Source of the DNA: Streptomyces sp. CB02056
Lineage (GTDB): Bacteria > Actinomycetota > Actinomycetes > Streptomycetales > Streptomycetaceae
Reading direction: 5' to 3'
Length of the DNA: 64,000 bases
Assembly (NCBI RefSeq): GCF_001905545.1
Contig: NZ_LIPD01000009.1
Location: forward strand, 399,576-463,575
In this document: positions 14,530 to 23,976 of the stretch, in pieces
Layout of the letters: each line of letters starts with the position of its first letter
Numbering within the stretch: the first letter of the stretch is position 1
Notes under the pieces: model-generated
Told to the model about the DNA's origin: nothing
The model's input: the letters and a program-made list of their open reading frames with translations, nothing else
Database searches by the model: none
Position numbers and translations under genes: made by a program

Positions 14530-17500
14530 CTACGCGTCCTCCCGCCCGGCCAGCGCCAGGGTCGAGCCGTGCCGCCCCTTGCGGACCAGCAACTGGGCGG
14601 GGATGCGGCTGCGCAGGTCGGCGACGTGGCTGACGATGCCGACCGCGCGGTCCCGCTCGCGCAGTCCGTCCAGGACGTCCATGACCTCCTCCAGGGCGTG
14701 CTCGTCGAGGGTGCCGAAGCCCTCGTCGATGAAGAGGGTGTCCAGCGGCATGCCGCCCGCCTCGTCGGTGACCACGTCGGCCAGGCCCAGGGCGAGGGAG
14801 AGCGAGGCGAAGAAGCTCTCGCCGCCGGAGAGGGTCGCGGTGTCCCGCTCGGTGCCCGTCCAGGCGTCGACCACCCGCAGGGCCAGGCCCGAGCGCTTGG
14901 TCCCGGTGCCCCGGTCGTCGCTGTGCACCAGGGTGTAGCGCCCGCCGGACATCCGGACCAGCCGGTCGCTGGCCGCCGCCGCGACCTGCTCCAGCCGGGC
15001 CGCCAGGACGTACGACTCCAGGCGCATCCGCAGCCGGTTGTCGGCCGAGGTGCCGGCCGCGAGCGCGGCGAGCCGGTTGATCCGCCCGTACCTGTCCAGT
15101 GCCGGGGCCAGTTCGGCGGCGAGCCCGGTCAGCTGCCGCCCGATCGCGGCCAGCGCCCCGCAGCGCTCTCGGGCGGCCGCGTGGGCGGCGTGCGCCCGGC
15201 CGAGCCGGTCGGTCGCGGTGCCGAGCGCGGCCGCCACGGCGGGCAGGTCCACCGGCGGACGGACCGCGGCCTCGGCCAGCTCCGGCAGCGCCAGCTCGCG
15301 GCGGACGGCGGCGGTCTCCGCGCGGTGCCGCTCCAGCCGGGCCTCCAGCCGCTCGCGCTCCTCGCGCGGCAGCAGCACCGCCAGTGCCGCCGCGGCGTCC
15401 GGGAAGCCCGCCGCGGCGGCGGCCTTGCCCAGCTCCTCCTCGGCCTCGCCGAGCCGGGCCGCCGCCTCCGCGTACGCCCGGGCGGCGACCGCGGCCGCGG
15501 CGACCGCCTCGGTGAGCCGGGTGAGGGCCGTGGCCCGGTCGGCGACCGAGGCCGCCTCGCCCCGGGCGGCCGCCACCCGGGCGGTCAGCGCCCGCTGCTC
15601 GGTGTCGAGCGCCAGCAGCCGGTCGGAGAGGACGGCCGCGCGCTCCTTGGCCTCGTGCAGCTCGTCGACCCGGCGGGCACGGTCCTGAGACAGCCGGGCG
15701 ATCTCCTGCTCGACCCGGCCGAGGGCTTCCGCCGCGTGCCGCGCCTCGCGGTGCTCGCGCTCCAGCCCGGCGAGGGCCTGCGCGAGCGCCTCCGTACCGT
15801 CCGGCCCGGCCGCGCCGGCGGCGGTGGCCTCGCGCACCCGCAGCGCGGTGAGCGCCTGGTCGGCCTCCGTCCAGACCCGCTCGGCGGCGGCCTGCGCCCG
15901 GCGCGCCCGCTCCTCGTCCTCGGCGCCGACCCGGCTGCCGGGCGCGGCCTCGGCGGGCGCCGGGTGCTCGGGTGAGCCGCAGACCCGGCAGGCCTGGCCC
16001 GCCCGCAGCTGCTCGGCCAGCTCGGCGGCCATGCCGCTGAGCCGGCGGTCCCGCAGGTCCAGGCTGTGCTCGCGGGCGTCCAGCGCGGCGGTGCGCAGAG
16101 CGACCACCCGGGGCTCCGCCGCGGCGATCTCGGCGCGCAGGCCGTCGCGCTCCCGGGCCGCGCCCAGGCGGACGGTCAACTCGGCGCGCTGCCCGTCCAG
16201 TTGCTCGACCCGGGAGGTCGCCGACCGGGCCTCGGTGTGCTGCTGCTCCAGGCGGGCCAGCCCGTCCTCGAACTCGGCGAGCCAGTCCTCGGCCTCCTCG
16301 GCCAGCTCCTCGGCGGCTCGCCGGTCCTCCGTCAGGGAGCGCTGCTCGCGGGCGAGTTCGGCGCAGCGCCGCTCCTCCGCCCTGGCGGCCTCCAGCCGGA
16401 CCACCTCGGCCCGCAGCCGCAGCTCGGCCTCGGCCAGCCCGGCGGCGTCCGCCCCGGCGAGCTCCCGGCCCTCGCCACCGGAGCCGGCCAGCGCCTCGCG
16501 GTGCCGGCGCTCCGCCAGCCGGGCGCGACCGAGCGCCTCGGCCGCGCTCTCCCGCAGCCGCAGCGCCGACTCCACCCCGACGGCCTCCTGCGCGGCGGCC
16601 AGCCGCTGCCGGTCCGCGGCCGCGGCGGGCTCGAAGCCGGCCAGCCGCTCGGCCAGGCCCACTGCCTCCCGGAGCCGGCGCTGCCGGCCGGCCAGCTCCT
16701 CGGCGGCCTCGCGCCGCTCCTGGGCGGCGCGCTGGGCCGCCCCGGCGCCCGCGAGGGCGGCCTCGGCGACGGCGAGCTGCTCGGCCGCGCCGCCGCGCAG
16801 GACCGCCGCCCAGCCCAGCACCCCGGCGGCCAGGCCGGCGGCGTCGTCCTCGGCCGGCACCCAGCCCGCGGCGGGCTCGGCGTCCGGGCCAGCCGCCTGC
16901 TCGGCCTTGCTGGCGAGGTCCCGCAGCCGCCGCCGGCCGGCCTGGACGGCGGCCTCCTGGCCGCGCCGCTGCTCGGCCAGCCAGGCCTCCACGTACTGGA
17001 ACCGCTCGGTGTCGAACAGCCGCCGCAGCAGCTTGCCGCGCTCCTCCGAGTCGGCCTTGAGGAAGCGGGCGAAGTCGCCCTGCGGCAGCAGCACCACCTG
17101 GCAGAACTGCTCCCGGTTCATGCCGACCAGCCGGTGGATCTCCTCCCCGGCCTCCTGGTGCGACTTGCTGAGCCCCCGCCAGCCGGGCGTGCCGTCGCCC
17201 GTGTCGGCGACCCACTCGCGCAGCAGGGTCTGCGCCCGCTCCACGGTGGTGCCGGTGCCGACCTTCTTCGGCCGGCGCTGCTCCGGCAGCCGGGTGACCT
17301 GGAGCCGCCGCCCGCCGAGGGTCAGCTCCAGCTCCACCGAGGTCAGCCGCTTCGGGTCGGCGTGGTCGCTGCGCAGCCGGTTGGCCCGGCGCGCGCCCGG
17401 CGTCTCGCCGTACAGGGCGAAGCAGACCGCGTCCAGCACGCTGGTCTTGCCCGCGCCCGTGGCGCCGCGCAGCAGGAACAGCCCGCCGGCGGCGAGCGCG

Positions 17501-17568
17501 TCGAAGTCCACCGTCTCGCTGCCCGCGAACGGGCCGAAGGCGGTGACGGTGAGCTTGTGCAGCCTCAT
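14530..17568 (-). CDS. sbcC: Exonuclease subunit SbcC (Rad50-like SMC ATPase)
   Basis: ATG 17568 (MRLHKLTVTAFGPFAGSE) gives 1012 aa, typical of SbcC. Walker A is GATGAGKTS near residue 38. Two long Ala/Glu/Arg-rich coiled-coil arms follow, joined by the zinc hook CRVCGSPEHP near the middle. The C-terminal ATPase half has the signature LSGGESFFASLSLALGLAD and Walker B TLFIDEGFGTLD. With SbcD it forms the MR complex that opens hairpins and DNA-protein ends and processes double-strand breaks. The start overlaps the sbcD stop (ATGA), so both come from one mRNA. Nothing is missing from the key motifs. Confidence 0.96.
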   Translation of the reverse strand: MRLHKLTVTAFGPFAGSETVDFDALAAGGLFLLRGATGAGKTSVLDAVCFALYGETPGARRANRLRSDHADPKRLTSVELELTLGGRRLQVTRLPEQRRPKKVGTGTTVERAQTLLREWVADTGDGTPGWRGLSKSHQEAGEEIHRLVGMNREQFCQVVLLPQGDFARFLKADSEERGKLLRRLFDTERFQYVEAWLAEQRRGQEAAVQAGRRRLRDLASKAEQAAGPDAEPAAGWVPAEDDAAGLAAGVLGWAAVLRGGAAEQLAVAEAALAGAGAAQRAAQERREAAEELAGRQRRLREAVGLAERLAGFEPAAAADRQRLAAAQEAVGVESALRLRESAAEALGRARLAERRHREALAGSGGEGRELAGADAAGLAEAELRLRAEVVRLEAARAEERRCAELAREQRSLTEDRRAAEELAEEAEDWLAEFEDGLARLEQQHTEARSATSRVEQLDGQRAELTVRLGAARERDGLRAEIAAAEPRVVALRTAALDAREHSLDLRDRRLSGMAAELAEQLRAGQACRVCGSPEHPAPAEAAPGSRVGAEDEERARRAQAAAERVWTEADQALTALRVREATAAGAAGPDGTEALAQALAGLEREHREARHAAEALGRVEQEIARLSQDRARRVDELHEAKERAAVLSDRLLALDTEQRALTARVAAARGEAASVADRATALTRLTEAVAAAAVAARAYAEAAARLGEAEEELGKAAAAAGFPDAAAALAVLLPREERERLEARLERHRAETAAVRRELALPELAEAAVRPPVDLPAVAAALGTATDRLGRAHAAHAAARERCGALAAIGRQLTGLAAELAPALDRYGRINRLAALAAGTSADNRLRMRLESYVLAARLEQVAAAASDRLVRMSGGRYTLVHSDDRGTGTKRSGLALRVVDAWTGTERDTATLSGGESFFASLSLALGLADVVTDEAGGMPLDTLFIDEGFGTLDEHALEEVMDVLDGLRERDRAVGIVSHVADLRSRIPAQLLVRKGRHGSTLALAGREDA

Positions 17569-18734
17569 CGGGGCAGGTCCGCCTTCCGGTCGGTGGTCTC
17601 GCGGACGTGCTCGAAGCCCTCGCGCAGCCAGCCGAGCTCGTCCGGCTCCGGCTCGGCACCGGGGCGGACGTGCCGCAGGAAGCCCTCCGCGATCTCCAGG
17701 TCCCCGCGGCCGCTGACCCGCGCCGCGTACGACTGCGAGGGCTCGGCCTCGCTCCGCTCGGGGTCGAACAGCAGCTGGAGGGTGTGCGGGAAGCGGCGGC
17801 GCAACCGCTCCATCGGCTCGCTCGGCCGGGCCGCGTCGGTGAGCGTGGCCTGCACCCAGGACTGCTCGTGCTCGGCGTACCCCTCCTCGGTGAGCAGCGC
17901 GTCGAGGGTGCCGCGCAGCGTCGCCAGCCGGCGCGGCTCGGGGCAGGGGACGCGTTCGGCCGTCACCGAGCCGTCGGCGGCCAGGTCGACCAGCCACATG
18001 GTCTTGCGCTGCTTCACCTCGGAGAAGGAGTAGGCGAGCGGGGAGCCGCTGTAGCGCAGGTGCGGGGCGAGCGTCTGGCAGCCGTGCAGGTGGCCGAGCG
18101 CCGCGTAGTGCACCCCGTCGAAGACCGACGCGGGTACGGAGGCGACGCCGCCGACCGCGATGTCCCGTTCGCTGTCGCTCGGCGCGCCGCCGGTGACGAA
18201 GGCGTGCGCCAGCACCACCGCCCGGGTGCCGGACGGGCGCGCCGCGAGATCCGCCCGGACCTGGTCCATCGCGGCGCCGAGCACCGCGGCGTGCCCGCCC
18301 TTGGCCAGCCCGAACCGCTCGCGCACCAGCGTCGGCTCCAGGTAGGGGAGTCCGTACACCGCCACCGGGCCGTGCTCGTCCGCCAGCAGGACGGGCTCGG
18401 CGCACTCGCCCGGGTCGGTCCGCAGGTGGATGCCGGCCCGCCCGATCAGCCCCGCCCCGACGCCGAGGCGGCGGGCCGAGTCGTGGTTGCCGCTGATGAA
18501 GACCGTCGGCACCCCGAGGTCCGCCAGCCGGTGCAGCACGTCGTCGAACAGCGCGACCGCTTCCAGCCCGGGCAGCGCCCGGTCGTACACGTCCCCCGCG
18601 ACCAGCACGGCGTCCACGCCCTCGGACCGGACCACTTCCACCAGGTGGTCCAGGAAGGCGTGCTGGGCGTCGTGCAGGCTCTCCCGGTGGAACGAGCGCC
18701 CGAGATGCCAGTCGGAGGTATGCAGCAGTCGCAT
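17565..18734 (-). CDS. sbcD: Exonuclease subunit SbcD (Mre11-like nuclease)
   Basis: This 389-aa calcineurin-like phosphoesterase has all Mre11/SbcD metal motifs: TSDWHLG (I), VAGDVYD (II), SGNHDSARRL (III), the His in VVLAHAFVTG (IV) and ALGHLHG (V). The C-terminal capping domain reaches residue about 389. It provides Mn2+-dependent endo/exonuclease activity to the SbcCD complex. It is the first gene of the two-gene operon, overlaps sbcC by 4 bp and diverges from the 384-aa hypothetical gene. Confidence 0.96.
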   Translation of the reverse strand: MRLLHTSDWHLGRSFHRESLHDAQHAFLDHLVEVVRSEGVDAVLVAGDVYDRALPGLEAVALFDDVLHRLADLGVPTVFISGNHDSARRLGVGAGLIGRAGIHLRTDPGECAEPVLLADEHGPVAVYGLPYLEPTLVRERFGLAKGGHAAVLGAAMDQVRADLAARPSGTRAVVLAHAFVTGGAPSDSERDIAVGGVASVPASVFDGVHYAALGHLHGCQTLAPHLRYSGSPLAYSFSEVKQRKTMWLVDLAADGSVTAERVPCPEPRRLATLRGTLDALLTEEGYAEHEQSWVQATLTDAARPSEPMERLRRRFPHTLQLLFDPERSEAEPSQSYAARVSGRGDLEIAEGFLRHVRPGAEPEPDELGWLREGFEHVRETTDRKADLPR

Positions 18735-18985
18735 GGTCCCCGACCCTAACGCGCAGCACTGACAATCCCGCCCGGCCCGGTGGAAACCACACGTCCCGGG
18801 ATTCCCGGGAGTTCCGGGGGGACGGCGGGCCGCGGGTGCCGTGCGGTGCCGGTGAGGGTGGCGCTGAGCTTGTTCGATTACTTGGGGTGAATTGTCAGTG
18901 GCTCTGTGTATGTTCCTCGGCGTCGGCCACCCCGGGTCGGGGCGGCCGACGAGGTCCGGAGTCGGGCGAGCGAGAAGGAGGAGTC

Positions 18986-20140
18986 ATGACTGTCGTGCGG
19001 GAGTCGGTGTGCGAGGCGCTGGGCGCTGCGGCGGGGCGTCCGTCGCGGGGGCGGCGGCGGGTGCTGGTGATGGCCGGGCGGAGGCCGGGCGGCGGTGTCG
19101 GCGGGGTGTCGGCCGCCGGGCCCGGCGGGGCGGCGCCGCCCGGGGGCGGCCGGCCGCCGGGGGCCCGTGCGGGAGGGGACGGTGCGCGGGCGGTCGGGCT
19201 CGGCGGGCGGGTCCGGGGCGCGCCGCCGCCCCAGCCGGTGGCGGTGGCCCTGGCCGTCGACGCCGGGGACTTCGCCGGGCTGGCGCGGTACGGGCTGTTC
19301 GGCGGGCTCGGGCACCAGGCCTACCTGCGGCGGGCGGAGGAGCAGCTCACGGCCCTGCACCGGCAGGGGCTGGAGGTGCACCTGCGGGTCCTGGAGGCGG
19401 GCGACTTCGAGGACTACTGCGAGGCGCTCGGCCTCGATCCCCGGATGCCCGCCGCCCGGGTCGCCTACGCGGGCGATCCCGAGCTGGCGGGGGAGCCGTT
19501 CGTCTACGCGGGGGAGCGGCTGGCCGAGCTGCTCCCGGTGCTGCTGGACGACCACCGGGCGCGGGTGCGGATGTCCGTGGCCTGCGCGGCCCTGCTGGAC
19601 GCCGTCGGCGAGGATCCGGACGGGCAGTTCCGGATGGCGGCCGTGATGCGGTACGTGACGTCCGTCTACCTGGCCCTCGCCGAGGGCGCGGGGGAGGGGT
19701 GCCACCTGCTGACGCTGCGCTGCCACGGCCCGGAGGACGGCGAGGAGCTCACCTCGGCGGTGGACGTCTGCGTGGAGGAGGGGCGGCTGTACCCGGCCGG
19801 GCGGGACGCCGAGGCGTTCTGCGTCACGCTCGCGGCGGGCGTCGCCTTGGGCGGGGAGGGGGCGTTGCTGCTGCACGGCGATCCGTCGGCGGGTGTCCGG
19901 GCCGCCGGTCAGGCCGACGGCCGGTCCGCCCCGGCCGACGACGCCGGGCTCCGGCCGCCGGTGCTCGGCTGGGCGTTGACCGGCGGGCGGCTGCGGCCGA
20001 TGACGGCGCACGAGGTGTTCGACGAGCTGGCCGACGACGCCGCGCGTGGGATGCCGTTCCCGCCCGGGGTGGACCCTCGGCCCGGGTTCCCGCTGCCCGG
20101 CTTCCGGGGCGCCGGTGAAGGGGGTGGGCCGCTGGGGTGA
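18986..20140 (+). CDS. Hypothetical protein (384 aa) with low-complexity N-terminus
   Basis: The ATG at 18986 sits 6 nt after AAGGAGGA, a strong ribosome site. Residues about 25-85 are Gly/Pro/Arg-rich and probably disordered. Residues about 90-290 look like a folded alpha/beta domain (VAVALAVDAGDFAGLARYGL, LDDHRARVRMSVACAALLD). The C-terminal part has RPMTAHEVFDELADDAARG. No known domain or catalytic motif is recognised. Its stop overlaps a GTG of the downstream frame (GTGA), and the Nudix gene follows within about 300 bp, so the two may share an mRNA. Function unknown. Confidence 0.7.
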   Translation: MTVVRESVCEALGAAAGRPSRGRRRVLVMAGRRPGGGVGGVSAAGPGGAAPPGGGRPPGARAGGDGARAVGLGGRVRGAPPPQPVAVALAVDAGDFAGLARYGLFGGLGHQAYLRRAEEQLTALHRQGLEVHLRVLEAGDFEDYCEALGLDPRMPAARVAYAGDPELAGEPFVYAGERLAELLPVLLDDHRARVRMSVACAALLDAVGEDPDGQFRMAAVMRYVTSVYLALAEGAGEGCHLLTLRCHGPEDGEELTSAVDVCVEEGRLYPAGRDAEAFCVTLAAGVALGGEGALLLHGDPSAGVRAAGQADGRSAPADDAGLRPPVLGWALTGGRLRPMTAHEVFDELADDAARGMPFPPGVDPRPGFPLPGFRGAGEGGGPLG

Positions 20141-20382
20141 TCGGGGGGCTCGTCGCCTCCGCGTCCACCGCGTTCGCCGCCTCCGCGTCCACCATGCGGC
20201 GCTGGGGACTGTTCATCGACCGCCTGTTCGGGGAAGATTCGGAGAAGATCAACAGCAGGAGCGTGCGGTGCCCCACGCCGCCGCTCCGGCCGCTCCGTAC
20301 CGCGCCCTGCAGGTCCTCCCCGCGCACCGCCGGTCCGGCGAAGCCCGACAGCGAGAGGGGGACGGATGAGCGAGCGGAGCGA

Positions 20383-20426
20383 GCTCGGTGCCAGGGGGTG
20401 CGCAGGGGCGAGCACCCCCGCCGAGC
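20383..20426 (+). promoter_or_regulatory. Leader hairpin before the Nudix gene
   Basis: GGGGGTGC (20394-20401) pairs with GCACCCCC (20412-20419). Outer arms GCTCGG (20383-20388) and CCGAGC (20421-20426) extend it. The stem ends 17 nt before the ATG and could occlude translation initiation or terminate readthrough. Confidence 0.5.
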
Positions 20427-20442
20427 GCCGCGGGGCGAGAGC

Positions 20443-21099
20443 ATGAGCCCGATCGAGTACAGCGCGGAGATCGCCGAACTGCTCGGGAAGGTGCGGCGGC
20501 GTCCCACCGCGGGCTGGCCGTGGCGGCCGGGCGAGCAGGTGCCGGAGGGGCTGCCGGTCAAGCAGTCCTGGGGGTGGCTGTTCGCACCGGACGGGCGGGT
20601 GCTGACGCTGGTGAACCCCAGGGACGGGATCTGCTCGCTGCCCGGGGGGTCGCTGGAGCCGGAGGACGGCGGTGATCCGGCGGCCGCCCTGGCCCGGGAG
20701 GCCGCCGAGGAGGCGCAGGCCGTGATCGGCCGGCCGTACTACCTCGGCTACCTCTACGACCGGGTCGGTTCGGCGAACGGCGGGCACGAGTGCGCGCGGG
20801 TCCGGATGGCGGCGGCGCTGCGGGCGGTCGGCCCGAGCGTGGCCGACCCGGCCTCGGGCCGGCACTACCGGCGACTGCTGGTCGCGCCGGGCCTCGCCGT
20901 CGAGCTGCTCGGCTGGGGCGCGCCCGGGCTGCGCCAGGCCCGGGCGGCGGTCGCCACCGCGGCGAGCTGGCTCGGCGTGCCCGCGGCCGCGAACGAGGCG
21001 ATCGAGGAGCTGCCGGTCGAGGGCTGCACGGTCTCCCCGGGCGCCGTCTACCCGGGTGCCGTGCACCTCGGTGGTGGCCGCCCCGGCGTGCACGGCTGA
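20443..21099 (+). CDS. Nudix hydrolase-like protein
   Basis: ATG 20443 (MSPIEYSAEIAELLGKV) gives 218 aa. The Nudix segment is GGSLEPEDGG...LAREAAEEAQAVIG near residues 65-95. REAAEEAQ matches the RExxEE core, but the usual Gly after EEx is not present and the spacing to the first Gly is longer, so the box is degenerate. Nudix enzymes cleave nucleoside-diphosphate-linked compounds with Mg2+. The N-terminal piece (WPWRPGEQVPEGLPVKQSWGWLFAPDG) resembles Streptomyces Nudix proteins annotated as unknown. An earlier start at GTG 20137, overlapping the preceding stop, would add a poor-complexity 102-aa extension. Confidence 0.75.
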   Translation: MSPIEYSAEIAELLGKVRRRPTAGWPWRPGEQVPEGLPVKQSWGWLFAPDGRVLTLVNPRDGICSLPGGSLEPEDGGDPAAALAREAAEEAQAVIGRPYYLGYLYDRVGSANGGHECARVRMAAALRAVGPSVADPASGRHYRRLLVAPGLAVELLGWGAPGLRQARAAVATAASWLGVPAAANEAIEELPVEGCTVSPGAVYPGAVHLGGGRPGVHG

Positions 21100-21661
21100 C
21101 CACGCGCGTCGCCGTACCCCTGCGCGACGTCCCGGCGGGGCGCCCTGATGCGCTGCCCTGGCGTGGTGTCCCGCCGTGCTGCCTTGACGCGCTGCCACAT
21201 CGCGCGGCACGTACGGCAGGCGCGGCAGGCGCGGCCATGGCGGACGTCAACCGTCAGCCGCACGCGTCCAATCAGCCGCACGGGTCCGATCAGGCTCACC
21301 GGTGAATTTCACCGGTTCCGCGGATGCCCTGTTCCGCCCACCTTCTGACGTGCCTTGAGGTGTTCCGTCAGCCCCCCCTGCGTCCCTCGGCACCCGCTTC
21401 GAATCTGACTCGGCGGTAGCCGGGCGGAGGCCCCCCGCTTACCGTGCACAGAACTTCCGCAAGTTGCCGGTCTACGCGCGCTGCGCTACGCGCGTCACCG
21501 CGTACCCCCGCTGACCTGGGCGAAATCCCGGATTGTCGGCGGCAATTCATCTCCGGGCTGTCGGACGGCCCGTCAATATCCTTGGCATGACCGCTTCCGG
21601 GTTTGGCTACCGCCTGGTATCACTTCTGTGACCCTCGCCACGCCACCCCACTGGAGATGCG
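21100..21661. other. 562-bp intergenic region upstream of the SGNH esterase
   Basis: No supported coding frame is seen. The main structure is a 19-bp palindrome at 21298-21316. The last 60 bp before the esterase are less GC-rich and probably hold its promoter. Confidence 0.6.
21298..21316. promoter_or_regulatory. Perfect 19-bp palindrome ACCGGTGAA-T-TTCACCGGT
   Basis: The 9-bp arms are perfect with a single central base. The left arm also forms its own TCACCGGTGA palindrome with the preceding bases, so two dyads overlap. It lies about 345 bp before the esterase gene and 200 bp after the Nudix gene. A binding site for an unlinked dimeric regulator is likely. Confidence 0.5.
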
Positions 21662-22459
21662 ATGATCCGCCCTGCCCGTGCCCTGTCCATCGCCGCCGTA
21701 GCGGCAGGCCTCACCATGACGACGCTCTTCGCCGCGTCGTCCGCGAACGCCGCCGGTGTCAACTACGTGGCCCTCGGGGACTCGTACTCCTCCGGCGTCG
21801 GTGCCGGCAGCTACCTGAGCGACAGCGGCAGCTGCAAGCGCAGCACCAACGCGTACGCGTACCTCTGGAAGAACGCGCACGCGCCGTCCTCCTTCAAGTT
21901 CGTGGCCTGTTCGGGCGCCAAGACCGGTGACATCCTCAACAGCCAGATCTCCGCGCTGGACGCCAGCACCACGCTGGTCAGCATCTCGGTCGGCGGCAAC
22001 GACGCCGGTTTCGCCGACACCATGCAGACCTGTGTCCTCGGTTCGGAGTCCGACTGCGTCAACGCCGTCAACACCGCCAAGAACTACGCCACCACCACCC
22101 TGCCCGGCCAGCTGGACAAGGTGTACTCGGCGATCAAGTCGAAGTCCCCCAACGCCCACGTCGTGGTGATGGGCTACCCGCACATCTACAAGATCGGCGG
22201 CAGCTGCATCTTCGGTATCGGCGACACGGCTCGCGCCGCCATCAACAGTGCCGCCGACACCCTGGACGGCGTCCTCGCCAAGCGGGCCGCCAACGCCGGC
22301 TTCGCCTTCGGCGACGTCCGCAACGTCTTCACCGAGCACGAGATCTGCGGCTCGCTGACCACCTGGCTGAACAGCGCCACCCTGCCGGTCGACGAGAGCT
22401 ACCACCCGAAGGCGGCCGGCCAGTCCGGCGGCTACCTGCCGGTGTTCTCGGCCTCCTGA
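21662..22459 (+). CDS. Secreted SGNH-hydrolase (GDSL lipase/esterase)
   Basis: This 265-aa precursor has a Sec signal peptide (basic MIRPARAL, hydrophobic core, cleavage likely after SSANA near residue 31). The SGNH blocks are GDSYSSG (nucleophile Ser), the Gly in CSGAKTG, GGND (oxyanion Asn) and DESYHPK (catalytic Asp/His). Six cysteines fit the three disulphides of secreted Streptomyces esterases, whose length it matches. It hydrolyses short-chain or polymer esters outside the cell. A GGAG lies 5 nt before the ATG. It is monocistronic with a very strong hairpin downstream. Confidence 0.92.
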   Translation: MIRPARALSIAAVAAGLTMTTLFAASSANAAGVNYVALGDSYSSGVGAGSYLSDSGSCKRSTNAYAYLWKNAHAPSSFKFVACSGAKTGDILNSQISALDASTTLVSISVGGNDAGFADTMQTCVLGSESDCVNAVNTAKNYATTTLPGQLDKVYSAIKSKSPNAHVVVMGYPHIYKIGGSCIFGIGDTARAAINSAADTLDGVLAKRAANAGFAFGDVRNVFTEHEICGSLTTWLNSATLPVDESYHPKAAGQSGGYLPVFSAS

Positions 22460-22596
22460 GGACGGTAGGCCGCAAGGGCCGTAGGAGCCGAATCGGCCCG
22501 CAGCGGTCGTCGTGGCGGGCCGCCGTAGCGAACCGTTTTGGCGGACCGTCGTAACGGACGGGCTCCGACGGGCACTGTTCCGTCCTGGGGCATGCC

Positions 22597-22641
22597 GGTG
22601 CCGCCGTCCCCTCCCACGCTTCGGGAGGGGGCGGCGGCACC
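22597..22641. terminator. Very strong bidirectional hairpin
   Basis: The stem GGTGCCGCCG-T-CCCCTCCC (22597-22615) pairs with GGGAGGGG-G-CGGCGGCACC (22623-22641), leaving one T-G wobble and a 7-nt loop. It separates the convergent esterase and nitroreductase-hemerythrin genes. Confidence 0.85.
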
Positions 22642-22647
22642 GCCGTT

Positions 22648-23613
22648 TCAGCGGCCGTTCGGCGCCGATCCGTTCGGCGAGGATCCGTTCGGCGCGGGCC
22701 TGCCCGAGGCCGGTCCGGTCGGCGGGAAGGGGATGCCGGCGAGGACCGGCAGGAGTTCCGCCTCCTCGAAGTCGAGGTGCGCCTCCAGTTCGGCGGACAT
22801 CCGGTCCAGCTCCGTACGGAGCCGCTCCGGTTCGGTGACCGTGATCCCGGCCAGCAGGGCCACCAGCTCCTCCTTGATCCGCCCGATGGCCCGGTGCTGC
22901 TCGTCGAGCCGCGCCAGGACGTCGGCCAGCTCCGGGTGGCTGCGCGCGAGGGCGGGGAACACGGCGGTGTCCTCGCCGGTGTGGTGGTGCGTCAGCCCGT
23001 CGCAGAAGGCCAGGCAGTGCTGGCGCAGCTGCAGCCCGAGCGGGGCCGGTCGGCCCGGGAGGTGGGCGTGCGCTTCCTCCCGTACGTGGCGCAGCTGTGC
23101 GCGCAGCCAGGTGTGCGCCTCCAGCAGCTTGTCGGCGAGGCTGCGCACCACCGGGGCGGGGCTGACGGAGGGCGGCTCGGGTCGTTCCAGGACGACGACC
23201 GGCAACTCCCGGTCGGTGTGCGCCTGGTAGTCGCCGTAGCCCGGAGCCTGCCGGACGACGGCGGCGAACAGCCGTTCCCGGCGGTCGCCTTCGGCGGGCA
23301 CGGCGACGGTGTCGAAGGCCTCGACGCCGAATCCTGCGCTGTCGATGGCCTCGGCGCCGATCTCGACCCGGACCACCGGGTGGGCGAGGAGATTGCGGTA
23401 CCACTGGGGGTGTTCCGGTGCCCCGGCGGCCGAGGCGACGACCAGGAGCAGCCCCTCCGCCCGGACGTACCCGAGCGGCACGGTGTGCGGCCGCTCGGAG
23501 CGTGCCCCGGTGGTGGTCAGCAACAGCAGGTCGCCGCCCTCGAACGGGCCGCCGACCCGCCCGCCGTTGGCGCGGAACTCCTCGATGACGTTCTGGTTGA
23601 AGGACATGGGCAT
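22648..23613 (-). CDS. Fusion: Ddn-like F420(deazaflavin)-dependent nitroreductase domain + hemerythrin-like domain
   Basis: This 321-aa protein joins two modules. Residues about 1-145 match the Ddn/FDOR family (FNQNVIEEFRANGGRVGG, LLLLTTTGARSERPHTVPLGY, ASAAGAPEHPQWYRNLLAHP), which binds reduced F420 and reduces nitro compounds or quinones. Residues about 160-295 are a HHE/hemerythrin four-helix domain with iron-ligand His/Glu (LTHHHTGEDTAVFPAL, LDEQHRAIG, HLDFEEAELLPVL). The tail repeats NGSSPNGSAPNGR. Such a protein could couple O2, NO or iron sensing to a deazaflavin redox reaction; this is inference. It appears to be a single gene with promoter in the 23.6-23.9 kb gap. Confidence 0.85.
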   Translation of the reverse strand: MPMSFNQNVIEEFRANGGRVGGPFEGGDLLLLTTTGARSERPHTVPLGYVRAEGLLLVVASAAGAPEHPQWYRNLLAHPVVRVEIGAEAIDSAGFGVEAFDTVAVPAEGDRRERLFAAVVRQAPGYGDYQAHTDRELPVVVLERPEPPSVSPAPVVRSLADKLLEAHTWLRAQLRHVREEAHAHLPGRPAPLGLQLRQHCLAFCDGLTHHHTGEDTAVFPALARSHPELADVLARLDEQHRAIGRIKEELVALLAGITVTEPERLRTELDRMSAELEAHLDFEEAELLPVLAGIPFPPTGPASGRPAPNGSSPNGSAPNGR

Positions 23614-23976
23614 GCGTGTGTGGTGGATCTCCAGAGAGGAAAGGGGAAGTCGCGGTCACCTGCTGTGCCGAGTGCCGGAGCCGGTGATACGGCTGGTCGC
23701 GCGTCCGGCGACGTCCGCGGACATCCGTCGGCGTCCGTAGACGTCCGTCACGGGGCACGGTTCGCGCACGCGGGCAGCGCGGTGACCGCCCGGCGTCAGA
23801 TCAGGGAAGCGGAGAGAGTGCTCATCGCGCATCGTCCCTTCGGAAAGGTGCTCGCTCGGCTGTCGGCCGGCCCACTACTCTGTGGCCGACGCCGCGCTGC
23901 ACGCCCCCATTAGAGCCAGGCCGCGGACACGCTGTCAACGAGAACGATCGCCGCCGGAGAGGAACCGGAAGCTGCC
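23614..23976. other. 363-bp intergenic region with ACRTCCG repeats
   Basis: No gene is supported. Around 23700-23750 there are about four imperfect ACGTCCG/ACATCCG units about 11 bp apart. The region is the divergent promoter space of the nitroreductase-hemerythrin gene and the 130-aa gene. Confidence 0.55.

Noticed and set aside
14150..17659. 1169-aa frame within the sbcC region.
   Set aside because: Low-complexity Arg/Ala/Gly translation; the overlapping SbcC frame carries Walker, hook and signature motifs.
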